Assembly: GCA_016800925.1 (NCBI GenBank)
Contig: JABCPU010000027.1
Coordinates: 1 to 64,000, forward strand
DNA: 64,000 nucleotides
Direction: 5' to 3'
From: Suillus spraguei
Taxonomy: Eukaryota > Basidiomycota > Agaricomycetes > Boletales > Suillaceae
Shown: positions 24,014 to 36,490 of the stretch, one piece after another
How positions within the stretch are numbered: position 1 is the first letter of the stretch
Layout: each line of letters opens with the position of its first letter
Program-made: the position numbers and the translations under genes
Notes under the pieces: generated by a model
The model's database searches: none
Told to the model about the DNA's origin: nothing
What the model saw: the letters and a program-made list of their open reading frames with translations, nothing else

Positions 24014-25534
24014 TCAATCACGGGGTCTCAAAAATGCAGCATCCATGCCCATCTGTGCGACTCTAGCTACATCGTCCCTGCTTAAGCCCAGGCCTAGAGG
24101 AGGCTGCGCTAGAAGCAAAGAGTACTCTCCAAGACAGGATGTTCTGAAAGGGAGTGCGTCGTCGGTCTATGATAATGTAATATATCAAACGAAAGAGCCT
24201 ATGACGCGCGAAATAGGGTGCTTACACAGATAACGATAGGGTGGTCATTCTTCAGATAATAGCGAATATGATGCTCGTCGAGGGATGTGACAGTTTTGCA
24301 TCTAAAAAAAAGATCGGATTCTATAGCTCGCAAAGTCAATGCATGGTCCTACAGAAGATTGGAGCTCAGGCATATTTCGATGCATGGCTTGTACTGTTCG
24401 TTCCTGCGCGTGTTATCGGGCAATTCCGCTTGTTTGATGATATCTTCGATATCCTTGATCGCGGCTCGCTCGGAAAATTTCTCCGCGTCGGCCCAGAAGG
24501 ACATCTGAGCTTTCGCTTCCTCGGACTCAGTGCTATCTGAAACAAAGCGCGAAACATAACCCTCTTTGAGATTTTGAAATTTGGAGTGAAGAGGGTGAGA
24601 GGGATCTTTGAGTCCGGCTGGTGTGTGAGGGTCTGTTGTACCCGTTGCACATTCGGACAATGAGCCGCATTCCGTCCCAGGCTGCGGGATATCCGCAAAG
24701 AACAACGTCTTGAGTTCATCTGAAAGGAATGTTGCGTGTCCGAGTCGATCCGGACGGCAACTGAGAAGCGCCAGAGAATCCTCAGTTGTATTTTTTGTGG
24801 ACTGCAAATCCGAACATCGTCGTTGAGTCGCATACACCAGAGTGATCATCACAAACCTCCGCGATGTGCACGGTCAACCCAAGCCCGGCACCTTTGGCTC
24901 TTGATAGGTGCTGAGTGAAAGATTGCATGTCGCCACTGCGTGGATCCCCACACACATCAATGCCTACAACCCTTCTGCCCCTGTTCTTCATCTCGATGGC
25001 AAGACTGATACATTCTTCAACGACCGAGTCACTCATGCGGCGATCGACGGATACGATCAAGGCGGCCTGAGTAGCAGGATACATCTCTACTTCATCGAGC
25101 ACAATTGTGAGGTACCTCTCTCGTGTCATGTGTGTCGTCGTGCGAGGTGTAGTCCGTAGTTCAAGGTACGCACACTGAGGGCTCTCCGTGCCATCACCTG
25201 TGGGGTCTAGGAACGATTGGAGAACTGCACGAGTAACGGTTGCAGCTGCTTCCGGAGTCGATGTCAGAGCGTAGATGGCGGGCATCAGAAGGAAAAAGTC
25301 AAATATTTCATTCAGGATGACTCCAGACTTGAGTTTCTCGATAGTGTCTGCGATCTCAGTTGTCTGTGGACCAGAAGGCGAGTATTGCTGCGCAAGATCC
25401 AGTATTGTTTTGATAGGTATAGATCCGTTAAGATGGGCATGAAGTTCTGCCTTAGGGAGTGACTGGAGGAAAATTACGTCGTCAGGGCATAGCGATCCCA
25501 GAGCAGCAGCAGCAGGGCCTATGATCTCTGACAT
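24014..25534 (-). CDS. ADAL-like adenosine / N6-methyl-AMP deaminase, possible frameshift
   Basis: Four exons: 25534-24857, 24801-24353, 24301-24225 and 24166-24014. The start is MSEIIGPAAAALGS (25534); an upstream ATG at 25648 is in frame. Metal-dependent deaminase motifs occur in order: LPKAELHAHLNGSI near the N terminus, LTVHIAE at the end of exon 1, RLGHATF in exon 2, EICLSSNLL across intron 2, LDEHHIRYYLKNDHP in exon 3 and TDD at the start of exon 4. HAHLNGS rather than HxHLDG points to the ADAL (MAPDA) branch, which removes the N6 group from modified AMP. An acidic insert after RLGHATFL (about 95 residues) is unusual. Exon 3 has one extra base at about 24237, between HP and the expected IVIC, that breaks the frame before TDD; it could be a sequence error or a real null allele. 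Confidence 0.85.
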
Positions 25535-26162
25535 TTTCAAGAGACGAGAGATGGCTGCTGAAGTACTGATGGACCATGCTTCGCCCGGTATATTAACGAA
25601 ATCCAGTGGCAGCCAAGAGAGAGCCTTCTTGATCGGGACTTTCCGCAATCCACGAGTCTACGAGCGGTACTTACTTAGTAAGGGTTTCAAAACACAGCTG
25701 AAGACTAATCAAACCGCGTGACATGCTCGATTATGGCAACCCCCGGACCTGGACTGGGCCGTTAACGTTTCAACGCGCGTCCGACTGACTCCGACGTGTA
25801 TCTTGTTTATGTCTCTTTGTGGTATTCATTCAAGCTGGCTGCGGTGACCTATCTACTCCATCGGTATCAAGGTCTTTATAGCGCCACGGCCCACGGGTTT
25901 GTTTTTGGTTCAGTTGACTGGGATAGAACCGCTGTATACTAGGATCTCCAATAATAAGCGCTTAAGCGGTCAGTGCGGACTACTACTAGTCACAACTATT
26001 CTTCTCTCGGCCGAGTGACTTGGCCCCATTCCTTCCGGTGTCAGATACTGACAAAGCATCTGGACAGATCTTTTGCTTTCAGATGATTATCCGAGAACAA
26101 GGCCCTTTACGCTTCAGCTCTTGTGTCATGCTACCTGTACACCCTGATTGGTCATTTCAGAA

Positions 26163-26255
26163 TTTCCAACCCTCGACCATTTTCATCTTCTTATCCTATA
26201 TATCGAGCCATGCGCATTCTTGCTGTCGTTAAGCTGGACAGCTCAACTTAAGGTA
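26163..26255 (+). pseudogene. F-box 1 paralogue fragment (3' piece)
   Basis: The DNA matches F-box 1 at about 15818-15908 (shared 'attttca.cttctta', 'tcgagccatgcg', 'ctgtcgttaagctgga'). It is collinear with the fragment at 23640 and in the same orientation, with the ADAL gene between them. Confidence 0.7.
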
Positions 26256-26280
26256 CGACGGTTAAACATTGTGTCCCTCA

Positions 26281-27250
26281 CATATGCTATTGGCCCTTCA
26301 CCCGGATCAATTGGAATCCGTGCCACATTGAGATGATTGGACAACTTAATGATCTCAGTCATGGAAGACACAGTGCATTTACCACCCGGCTTGAACTCAT
26401 CTGCATTGTACACAGCCTGATTCGGGAGAATGGCAACACCCCACCCTGCACACAGTAACAAACTATATCAAATACCCTTACCCGCTCAACTCGCGTAATT
26501 TAGATTTTCAACCCGTCTCTTTAATATCACAGATTTTTTTCAGTGTAGAGACAGCTGCAAACACATTCCCATCGTGTTTTCTAAATTCATATTTATTGTC
26601 CTTTGGGGTCGAAGACCGTATGTCGGACATTGCCCTTTTCGCGGGGGGCTTACTCCCGCTTATCTATCGTATATCCCCATCGTTACAAGGCATGTCCACA
26701 TTTTGCCTCGTGCAGAAACCGACCAGCTCATTCTTCTGTTCACTGGTGCAGTTACAAAGTATGTTGTTCTCCTCAATTGCATCGAAAAGATCTCTCATGC
26801 AGCTCCACAGCGATCACGCACCTTATTTACCTTGAGAACTTGAACGATCTTCTCGCGGAAGCTTTTTTTCGAGTTAGACGCACATCCACGTGCTGGAATC
26901 TGACGGGCCCGCATATTTGTCCTCCCATTGTAATATTCCAAGAGAAATTTACCGCACCTCGTCCACGCTTTCCCCTGCGTACCCTGCCAAGATGGGCTCC
27001 AAGATGGGCTGAGGCTATGTATCGGTGTTACTCCCAAAGGTGATTCATTCTAACACACCTTCCTACACATGCTGAAACTGCCGCTCGCAGGTGGGCTTCC
27101 CTGTTCCCACGTAGTTACCTAAAAGCATGACAATGCCACTGAAAGCTGCCTCCCGACGGCCTGGTACGATTCGGATCTTCTGCGACTCCTGGTTGCCAGA
27201 TCACAGCAGCAGCCCCTGGGCCCAGATTTATATTCTGATCGGGAGTCCCC
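26281..27250. repeat. P1 block of the tandem array
   Basis: This aligns along its length with 31607-33740 (P2): shared 'ttggcccttca', 'cgtgccacatt', 'cagatttttttc', 'gaaacc.gtcagctca', 'ctcccaaaggtgat', 'gctgcctccc'. A short LINE tail at about 26570-26680 is present here but not in P2, and the larger LINE tail of P2 is absent here. One frame (RHVHILPRAETDQLILLFTG) is partly shared with P2 and may be an old coding relic. Confidence 0.7.
26570..26680. mobile_element. Short LINE 3' tail in P1
   Basis: About 100 bp interrupt the P1/P2 alignment. They contain TTTATTGTCCTTTGGGG, closely like TTTATTGTCCGTTGGGG near the 3' end of the LINE fragment at 32873. The flanks CCCATCG are repeated on both sides. 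Confidence 0.55.
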
Positions 27251-28649
27251 ATTAAATCTCGCCATGTGTAGATGGAGCGAGCAGGGGAGGCCATATCTAG
27301 GCCTGTGGCCTGTACCTGTGTTTATGCAGAATGTCGCCTTGACAAAATTGCGCAAGTCATTCAACATATGCAAGTCTCATTTTTTAAATCTGCGGTTCCC
27401 CAACAAATCACTTGAGATCGACGAGGTATTAGATTCCAGTTTTTATTTGCTGCTTGAACGACCACGTTTTGTCAGTCACACATTCGCGTAAAAATCGGGT
27501 CTCACCACTAAGCACTGAGTTTTATAGGTCAGTTGATTCTGTCCAGAAGGGTGAAAAAGGAATGAGGTGGTGCCCACTACCGGCATGAATTGCAATTGTT
27601 ACCCCGTTCTGCCGTGACATTGATGGCACGTTTATTTTTGTACGCACCACAGTGGTTCTCCGAGTCGGATGTTGACCTCGAGTGCACATAGGCTAAAACT
27701 ATCGAACAGAACTATACCATAGAAGGAATTCATCTAGCCGTATGGCGCAATCAACGTTCAACGTTCCATATTGATCGATATAATCCCCGGCTTCAGGCTG
27801 TACGGGTGTGCTCGTTGAACTTTCGAAGCCAGGTCCGGCCCTGTGTGATGTATTATCACAGCAACGTTCCATTTTGCTCCACCCGAAGTTATTTGCACGC
27901 TGCACCTCGGCTGATAGGTTGATGTCGAGTATTGGACCCTGTACGTTTACCCCGGCTCCCGGGTCATCACTGGTCACTGACACCAAAAACGCTCAACCCA
28001 CGCAATCAACGCTATTATGACGCTCTGATGTGATGACTGCCTCTCCACAGTGCCTAGCTATTTGGTTTGGCCTCTTATATGCAATGATGCAATCGAACGT
28101 TGATGCTATCATGACATGGCCTCCTTACTCAGTGGGACCGGGGGAAAGAAGTTAGCCGACCCGGATCCGTGTCTACATTTCAAAGTTCTTCGATTCTCAA
28201 TTCCCTATCTGGCCGTACAGTTGATGTACCATCATAAAACTATTGGACAGTTCTATTCAGGTGGTGAGTCTCCTATTTAAACAAGTACTCGTGCTTGACG
28301 AGTGCATTTACAACATTGGCGCTTATTTGTAGGGATCACAAATGCATTTCTCCGCAGTGACCGGAAAACCTTCATTTCATCCGTCAAGCGCGCACATATT
28401 CGAAGCAGCTGTTGATTCCAATGGAATCATTTTTCAGCTGTTCAATTCTCTCCGACGATGCGCAGGTTCCGAGCGATTGCATTACCTGGTTCCGTGATCG
28501 AAAATGGAGGACTTTGAGCGGCCGCCGAATCATCTGTGAAAGGAATGCGGTAGAGTGTCTTGTAGATAGCAAACAACTTACACATGCTACCCAGCCATTG
28601 GCGTCAAGCGTTAACGTGCAAGTACGTTCGAGAAAAACCGGAAATAGGC
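27251..28649. other. Array spacer, partly P-like
   Basis: 27220-27430 and 27560-27660 match parts of 39860-40135 (shared 'cctgtgg.ctgtacctgtg' and 'caccacagtggttctc' runs). The rest, 27690-28649, has no recognised gene. Confidence 0.45.
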
Positions 28650-29960
28650 GTACGTGTTATTTGTAAATATATTAACTATGGAGCTTCTTCTCCGATCACG
28701 CAGTCTCAGTGTCCGGGTAGCATGCTCATCCACAATGATGGCGTTGTTGCATTTCAAATTCAAGGCTACCGTCTCCTCACCCGTCATTCTTTTCCATTGT
28801 CCACCGGCAGCGATGATTACAGTCCATTATTATTCTTGGTTTTGGACGGGGCTTTATGGGCACACTATGGTATTTCCGGTGCATAACCCTCCCAGATCGG
28901 GCAGTCCGATTAATTCTCGAATACTCAATAACCTTGGCTTTGATATTTTCTCTCATCTCCACCGCATCATCCGTGATCACGACGAGGCCAGTTGCACAAG
29001 TCCACACGGATGATGTTTTCTAGTATGGTTACATTCTTGATCAAGGAGGCTCTGAGGCATGACATAGTAGCCCAGAGTATATCGCTATTCAAACTCCCTT
29101 GCCAATGCTAATCGAGTGATCAGTTAGTCTATCAGGAACTGAACTGGATATCATTTAACGATAAGGATACCAAGTGTGCTTCTGTCAGATAGTAGTTCGG
29201 CTCAATATAACGCGTGCGATTTGTACTTCGTCTTTGATCTCACGACTCATTTTACATAGCATATGTACCAAGGCAAACTTTAGATATTATTGCCCTGCAT
29301 CAGTGATGCTTTTGCCGCAAGTTATGATGCGGGGTGCGCACAAACAGTAGGAGTCCCACACAGCAAGTTGACAAGTCACAAGTGTGAGACTTTTTCTTTT
29401 TTCCTAAGTTTGCTGACGTTATTGCTGAAAGCTCATGACAGCGTATTCGACAAGATGGGTCCCCTTCCTGCGATGAATGATTTTGAATATAGCGGTGCTC
29501 CTGCTGTCCAGACTACAGTTGAACTTGCTTTCATCAGTGGTTTCGTGCCTCTTAATGTGACAATTGGCCTAGATCGCCAGTGGCCGCTACCGCCGAGTTG
29601 GCTACCAAGAGCGGAACGGCTTGACGATGTAGAGTGGTAGCAGAGCGTCTAAACGGCAAGCAAACTATTCCTGCAATTCTAAGCAAAACATCACATCACA
29701 TGTCGCATTAGAGGAAAAAGCTCCATGTTATACACCACCTTTACAAATGCGATCAATCTCGAAATGAACTCTGATATCAAGGACTTTCTTCCAGCAGTGG
29801 TATGTTTGCAGGTTCTCCAGGTTTCAGCCCGTACAAGTTCGGTAAGCGAAAGACCAAAAAGTTTGACCCACGAAATGGTGACGAATGGACCGTAGCCTAC
29901 CGTATCGGATATAGTAGCAAGAATACGACTTACTATAGCGTCGCCCCGACTCATTGACCT
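28650..29960 (+). pseudogene. U1: decayed membrane protein, paralogue of T
   Basis: It aligns with U2 (33928-35450) and U3 (40160-41580). Pieces that can be read include the start MALLHFKFK, WFWTGLYGHTMVFPV, an ectodomain piece with AFISGFVPLNVTIGLDRQW (29530-29590) and the tail 'CCAAGAGCGGAACGGCTTGAC' homologous to the T motif QQGLTANVSC region. Multiple frameshifts and a missing C terminus rule out function. Confidence 0.65.
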
Positions 29961-30436
29961 ATAGTCTTGTAGTCACAAGGCTGTTTTCAGTTACTAAGTA
30001 TACTGTAATGCGATCTTCGTGTTCCTACCTGAAGGGTAATTGATTAGGCTTTGAAACGCCTGGAACGAGGCTGGAAATAGTTTGGCGATAGTGTTCTGCG
30101 CCGACTCATCGAACTGTTATGTCATTCATACTGAGTTATGCTGCGATCTTCGCGTTCTAACCTGAACGGTGATGAAAAGGCTGCCAGGTGCACTTAGCGC
30201 TTACTAATAACTTTCATAGTCTTTTCAACCCCTCAATCGTCAGCGCGTGCTGAGGGTGCGATTTGCTGCAAGTATTGGAAATCAACCCTATGGTCCTTAT
30301 ATTTAATTTCTCAAGCAAAAGCAAACTGGGCAGGCAAGTCTTTGTATGCGTATGCCGTAGTACCATATCTATGAATCTGAACCTTTAACAGGGTCACAGG
30401 TATAGATGCATGCAGCAAAGTTCATACATCGTCAAG

Positions 30437-30443
30437 TATATAA
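30437..30443 (+). promoter_or_regulatory. TATA box of T1 (conserved in the three T units)
   Basis: TATATAA lies about 55 bp before the T1 ATG region. Matching boxes lie at 36409-36415 (T2) and 42532-42538 (T3), each after a shared GCATGCAGCAA.GTTC block. The spacing between boxes is 5972 and 6123 bp. Confidence 0.6.
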
Positions 30444-30495
30444 TGTTCCTATCCGAATGACAGTATCAATTCTGTACCTACCCCTTCTCCCGCGA

Positions 30496-31594
30496 TATGT
30501 ACATGTATCTCGTGCCGCTGTCTCCCAAAGGTTCCCGACAAATTTTGGTGCTTCACAACTATCATCACTCTCCAGGTTCTGATCCTGGCATTTGGATACG
30601 GATTCCTTATCGCAGTTGCCTACTTTCAGTACCTTGCTCCATGCGATCCAGTCTGCGAATTGATGAAGAATTATCCTGGAGAATTGACAATGATTGTCAC
30701 ATTGATAGCGACTGTGTTGTCAGTCACTGCTTCTATGTATGTCTACCTTTTACTCTCTCCGACCGATCATTGAGCGAGACGTGATTTTTTTCATCAGTCT
30801 TTTCACGCTTTCGGTCAAAGAGGCACTAAGACATCAAATGCGGAAGCCATTTCTCTTTATTCACCTGAGCACTGGTGTCGCTTTGGCATAGGGCTCTCAT
30901 ATTCTGAAACATCGATTTATAGGATTGTTCATCTTGACGCTGTTCATCTTTGCGATGCGGAGGCTCTTAACGGCCGGGTACGTCTTATCTGGAAATATTG
31001 TCGAGATACTCTTAACTGAATGGGGTCTTAGGTGGACAACTCTCTTGACACTGACCTACTTCATGTGGCCAGTACAGTCGAACGGATCCGAACTTGACAT
31101 AACTGGAAGCGCATTTGCCACCATGCTCCAGGAAGAATTCCTAGCAAATGGTCTCAGTATGTATATCTACTCGAGCGAGTTGACGAGTTACTTTTTGAAT
31201 GGAATAACTACATCCAGGACAGTTCTTTCGAAATTCTCGACGTCGGTGCAATGCTCAGCGGAGTTGTTGCTGCAGGGTATACCTTTGGTCTTCCCGGAAC
31301 ATTCAATTTCAATGGCGCAAAATACAACACGTCTCCAGCCCCTCGATTCACTCTAATTTATTTTTCGATACTGTACAACTAGAGGGGATCGTGCCCACCA
31401 TTGAATCATTTTCTGGCTCAGATGGAGTCCCGGATGCCAATGGTACTCGTCTCGGGTTTTCCGAGGGAAATGTCACGGTCAACACACGAGTCGTACCCAG
31501 ATCACACGCCAGCGCGCATATTCCTCGAGGCTTCAGCACGAACTATTCCATATCGCAACAAGGGTTAACAGCCAATGTTAGCTGCCGGACCATT
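30496..31594 (+). pseudogene. T1: truncated membrane protein pseudogene
   Basis: Homologous to T2/T3 from the first helix (LILAFGYGFLIAVAYFQYLAP) through VTLIATVLSVTAS, a GTATGT..CATCAG intron, the third helix region and the ectodomain to STNYSISQQGLTANVSC. It has a frameshift near the start codon, a TAG in the segment after GVALA (about 30890), and ends abruptly at 31594 where block P2 begins, so the C-terminal half is missing. Confidence 0.8.
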
Positions 31595-31606
31595 GACTCG
31601 AATCAT

Positions 31607-33740
31607 GCTGTTGGCCCTTCATTCAAGTTCAGATCAATTTTAAACCGTGCCACATTGGATGATTGGAGAACTTAATGGTGCTAGCAATGGAATTTCTGCA
31701 CGGTTTGAAGTCACATCTGCATTGTGCACAGCCTGGTTCGACATCATCGTAGCACTCTCCCCAAACTTGACAGCTTCCTTTACCTAGTACTAGGGCAGAA
31801 TTTTCAAAGTGCTAACAGGCTGTATATATGCCGACAGAATTCTGTCATCTGTCAGGCAGAGCCAGTTCTACCAAACCGGCTAGCAGAATGGCGGACTTCT
31901 GCCCACAACACTACCTTTACCCCATTTCTCTAAGGGTCACCAATCGTTTACCGCCGGAATGTGCCGAAGTAATGCGTTAAACCTCAGTCAGTGCAAGTTC
32001 ATTTCTCGTCACCGCCACCTACTCGCAATCTTGGCGTCTGGAATCTGTCGAAACAACTATGGACTCTCGTTACTCTGTCAATGCCATTCATACCGCCACT
32101 CACGCAAATTTTCGTATCCTCTTTTCTCTCCATTCTACTCTTCCTTGTTAAGCGCGACGCCACTCCCTCTTGCCTCTGTTCTCACCTAATCATTCGGCCT
32201 AGCCATACCCGAGGACCCTTACCGTTCGAGTAGAAGTAGCTCATGTACAGTCCTTATTCCTCAATGAAAGCCACTCATATCAGAAGTCTCATCATTGTAT
32301 TCGTTATTCAGCACTATATTCTCGTTGTTTAACGTATCTGCCACGTATCATTTCTTATTGTCTCGCACTCGTCTACGAATCTCTCTCTCTCTTTCTCTGA
32401 CACTTACCCAACCTACTAGCGGTCTCTAGACTCTCCGCACCCCTTTCGCACCCGCAACGCTCAGATCCTTAAACTTCAATCTTATATGTTTCCTTGGTAT
32501 CAGATTTTTTTGATATAGAGACAGTTGCAAATACATCCCTATCGCTACAAGGTATGTCCACTTTTTACCTCATGCAGAAACTGGTCAGCTCATTTTTTTA
32601 TTCACCGGCGCAGTGCAACACGTACTGTTCTCCTTGATTGTGTTGGAAAGATCTCAGGTGGTTTCACAGGGACCATACATTTTATTTGTTTCCCCATTTA
32701 CCTTGACAAATTGAACGACCTTCTCGCAGAAGTTTTTTCCAGGTTGGGCGCACATCCGCGACGCGTGTGCTGGATTTCAAGTTGACAGGCCCAGATCTTC
32801 GTCCTCCCACTGTCATATTCCAAGGAGCATTTACCGCACCCCATCTATGCTCTCCCTACATACTCTGCTGATTTTTTTTTTTTTTTTTTTGATCCTTGTT
32901 TATTGTCCGTTGGGGCTATGCCCTATGATGGACACTACCTACTGTACATCTAATCTATTCGTATATGCTTTGGTCCGTTTTTTGGTTGTCTATGCTATAC
33001 AGTGGTCCTGGCTTGCGCGCGGACGTTAGGGCCTTCTTCAGGCTCTTGATATGATTTGTGCGACTTGTTGTCGCGTTTCCTCTATTCCTTCTCCTTTTCC
33101 GCTGGGGGGTTACATCTCCGAAGGTTTGTTCCAATCTTCTCGTGCGCGCGATGTACGTCAACGTTGCTCTCATTCCCTTGCTTTCGTTCAGCAGGTACTC
33201 GATTTTGCATTGTCTTGCTCCGACTTCTTTCCTCATTTGTTCTCTCTGGTTCACGTATGCTGGGCAGACTAGGATGAAGTGGTGTACCGTTTCGTCATGG
33301 TTTTCGCATGCTGGGCAACGCGCCGTTGGGGATTTCGCTATTCGTTTGAGGTGTTTGTTGAGCGCTATATGTCCCGTGCGGAGTTGAAACATCAGTGAGC
33401 TGTGACGTCTCGGTAGCTTCTCTATCTTACTCTGCTGATGGTAGTGGATGCCGAGGCTATGTATTGATATTGCTCCCAAAGGTGATGGATTCCATAACAA
33501 CATTCTACACATGCTAAAGCTGCCGCCCGCCCGTTTTCTCGACATTTCCATGTTCCCATGTAGTTACCTAAGAGCATGATAATGCCACTGGAAGCTGCCT
33601 CCCAATGTCCTGGTGCAATTTGGATCTTCTGTGATTCCTGGTTGCTTGATCACAGGAGCAGTTCCTGGACACAGATTTATATACCGACCAGGATGTTCGA
33701 TGATTATCCCGGAGTTCCTATCAAGTCGGCTACAGGACTG
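31607..33740. repeat. P2 block of the tandem array
   Basis: Collinear with P1 (26281-27250). Two extra segments are present: about 0.75 kb at roughly 31740-32490 of unknown nature, and the LINE tail at 32873-33427. The match continues through 'gctgcctccca' to about 33740. Confidence 0.7.
32873..33427 (-). mobile_element. 5'-truncated LINE (non-LTR) insertion
   Basis: A poly-T run at 32872-32890 marks the poly-A tail of a minus-strand insertion. A perfect 12 bp duplication TACTCTGCTGAT flanks it (32861-32872 and 33428-33439). The minus strand encodes the C-terminal end of a LINE ORF2: QLRTGHIALNKHLKRI, then CPACENHDETVHHFILVCPAY, the CCHC motif typical of Tad/Jockey-like fungal LINEs, and a basic tail ending at 32955. 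P1 preserves the empty site. Confidence 0.92.
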
Positions 33741-33927
33741 CTACAGTCATTCACCATAATTTGCTTTTGCCTCGCATCACACTCGAGTCTGATACTATCT
33801 CATGTAACTTTGTAGATCACTACCACGAACCAGGACTCCTGCCACTGCGCAAGGACCCGAGCGCGATACCTAAAGGAATGCCGCGGTGGTAGAACGTTCT
33901 GGTAAACTCAAACTGTTATCCGTAAAC

Positions 33928-35450
33928 ATGCCAACTAGTAATATAGCTTCTTTTCTGATCACGCAGTCTCAGCGACCGGTAGCGTGCTCGCCCGCAATGT
34001 TGTCCGCGATGGCCTCGTTGCCTTTCAAATTCAAGTATATCCGCTTGGTTATTTGCGCCCCTTACACGGTAATCAGAACAGCGAGAAGCGCTCTTCACCG
34101 GCACCCGTCATACTTTTCCATCAGTGACAGCCGTGATTACAAAATATTATCCTTGGTTTTGGATGTGACTCTTTTGGCGCACTCTGGTATTTCCGGTACA
34201 TGGCCCTCCCGGATTGGGTTATCAGATTAATTCTCAAGTACCAATGACCTTGGCTTTGTTATCTTCTCTAATCTCCACAGTATTGTTCGTGAATCACGAT
34301 GAGGTGAGTATTGCACAAGACCACAGCGATATGTTCTAACTTCACATTTTCACATTCTCGATGACGGAGGACTTGAAGAAGAGCATCTCGCTATTCGAGC
34401 TCCGCGCTACCATCATACTGACAATTCCAACTTGGGTTACATGTAAAGATAAGAGGCACTGCAAGTAGGTGTTGCTCACAGGTACTATCTTTGGGATGAT
34501 TACTTCTCTGAATTCCTGGTGAAGAATACTCATTCGAGCTTTCCCTGCAGTTGGAACACACTGCTCTTGCCAACGCTGATCGAGTGGTCAGTCAGCTTTC
34601 TTCCGATAGTTGTATGTCCGCAGCCAGGCTTTCCAGGTTTCAGCCTGTATGAGTTCGGTAAGCGGACGAGTCTGCCAATTTACGATATGCTCACCAACTC
34701 AACTTTTCTCGAGTATATTCTAGTGGCAGGCTATGCTACATATGTGCTCCTGCCTACAACCGTCTGCGGGTGCTGTATGTAACAACACTGGACGTCACAT
34801 ATGATCAAGGAATAATTTCGGCAGCAATAGTTGATCGTCGTCCTTCGAAGACTCGAACATGGCCCCCACTGAGTGCGACTAATTATCAAGCAGGGAACAA
34901 TCAAGGTTTCCAGACCGATGTCACCGGGGACTGCTTAACGGTTTATGTTAATAGCAATTCAACGAATGTCATTTCCCGTAGGAAATCTGCCACCGCTATG
35001 TTCAGATGCAAATAATTGGTTAACTGTAGGAAGGCCATTGTTGTGGGTGATAGAATCCCGTGGCACAATAAGTTGTGAACACCTCTTCTGACGAAGATGT
35101 TGATAAATTTATCTCTGGTAGTCTCTGAGATCTGGTTTATCTGCCACCGGTGGTCTCCCCTGGAGAGAAGTACCTTCCGAGATGTCTGTTGCTACGTGGT
35201 ATCATGTTCGTCAGCATGTGTGACTGGGAAGAAGGACGTATCATCTACCTGCTTTTATTTTTCATCTTTATGATGATCCAGCTGGTTACTGTTACTGTTA
35301 TTGACGCGTGATTCAGTTTGGAGTTTGAACTGTAATATCCACAGGGAGACAATGTTGTGTTTGATCACTGCGACCTCATCTTATCACGGCCGCTTGGCTA
35401 AAATGGGTTGTACTACTAGTCTTGAGCACCACTGTGATGGCTTGAAGAGG
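33928..35450 (+). pseudogene. U2: decayed membrane protein, paralogue of T
   Basis: Readable pieces run in the same order as in T: MASLPFKFK, WFW..LFWRTLVFPVHGPP, a helix TLALLSSLISTVLFV matching TLIATVLSV of T, KSISLFELRATII, an ectodomain piece, and a C-terminal MFVS..DWEEGRIIYLLLFF helix (about 35208-35290). The pieces are in different frames with stops between them. Confidence 0.65.
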
Positions 35451-36490
35451 AATGAAGAGATTGAGATTTGGTACGTGGAAGAGGGAATCAACGAGCCGGG
35501 AAGGAGGGCAAAAATCGGCTAGAGGTGGTATTTTGTCCCGAACTGCAGCCTACCATGCAGATACCGGTGCCGAAACTGCACTTCGATAGCACAGCAATTT
35601 CATATAGCAAGAATGCGCCTGATAACCGCGGAGACAAGTGTCTGCGCCGACTCATCAAGTTCTTATACTATTTATACTCATTGGGCCCTAATTTTCAGTT
35701 AATGCAATCTTTATGTTGCAACCTGACGGTAATGAAGTATATAATGCAAACCGTTCGGCGCACACACTGTGGGAAAGTGGCCTAACTTACATCAAACCTT
35801 CAGTCGTCGGAACAAGACACGCGGCGGCAGCCTTCTACTACCCTTCAGCGTGAGCTTCCATACTCCCTCATTCCCATCGAAGCTCGAAGGAATGACCTAA
35901 TGTCACTGCGCGCTGAAGGTGCTATTTGTTGCCGGTTTAGGTTTTCATTGTATGTATGTTCATTGTTGCTACCATCTATGAATCTGAATCTTTAGGAGGG
36001 ATCTCATACAATTTCAGTACGTCTTTATCTCCAAGTTCGCCTTCAAGTTCTCGCGGACTTGTCCGGGCGAATCAAAAACATGAACTACGCAGTGTGGCAT
36101 GTATAGTACGTATGTGGGTACCATCCATGAATCTAAAAGTTGGATCTCATACATTCACAGTATATCATCGACACCCTGAATCAGGTCCGCCTTCAAGTTC
36201 CTGAGGACTCGTCTTGGGCGCATCAAAAATTTACACGACACGATTTACTTGCCATGTTGATATAGAGAAAAGCTGCGTTGCTGATCATCTTCATTGCGTG
36301 CATCTCGTGCATACGCAGTATCAATTCGGGTCACGGTTACGCTCGGATGCCTATCTAGTCCAAGTTGTGTCATTGGCGTGCATGCAGCAAGGTTCCTGGA
36401 CCCTCAAGTATATAACATCTCTATCCGAGTGACAGCATCGATTCTGCACCCATCCTTCCTCCCGCTGTGTTTGCATCCACCCCTCCCGCT

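Noticed and set aside
24366..24833. 155-aa ORF on the minus strand.
   Set aside because: Out-of-frame shadow of the ADAL exon 2.
32955..33551. 198-aa ORF as a host gene.
   Set aside because: It is the C terminus of a LINE ORF2, bounded by a poly-A tail and a target duplication; its first residues come from host P2 sequence upstream of the insertion.
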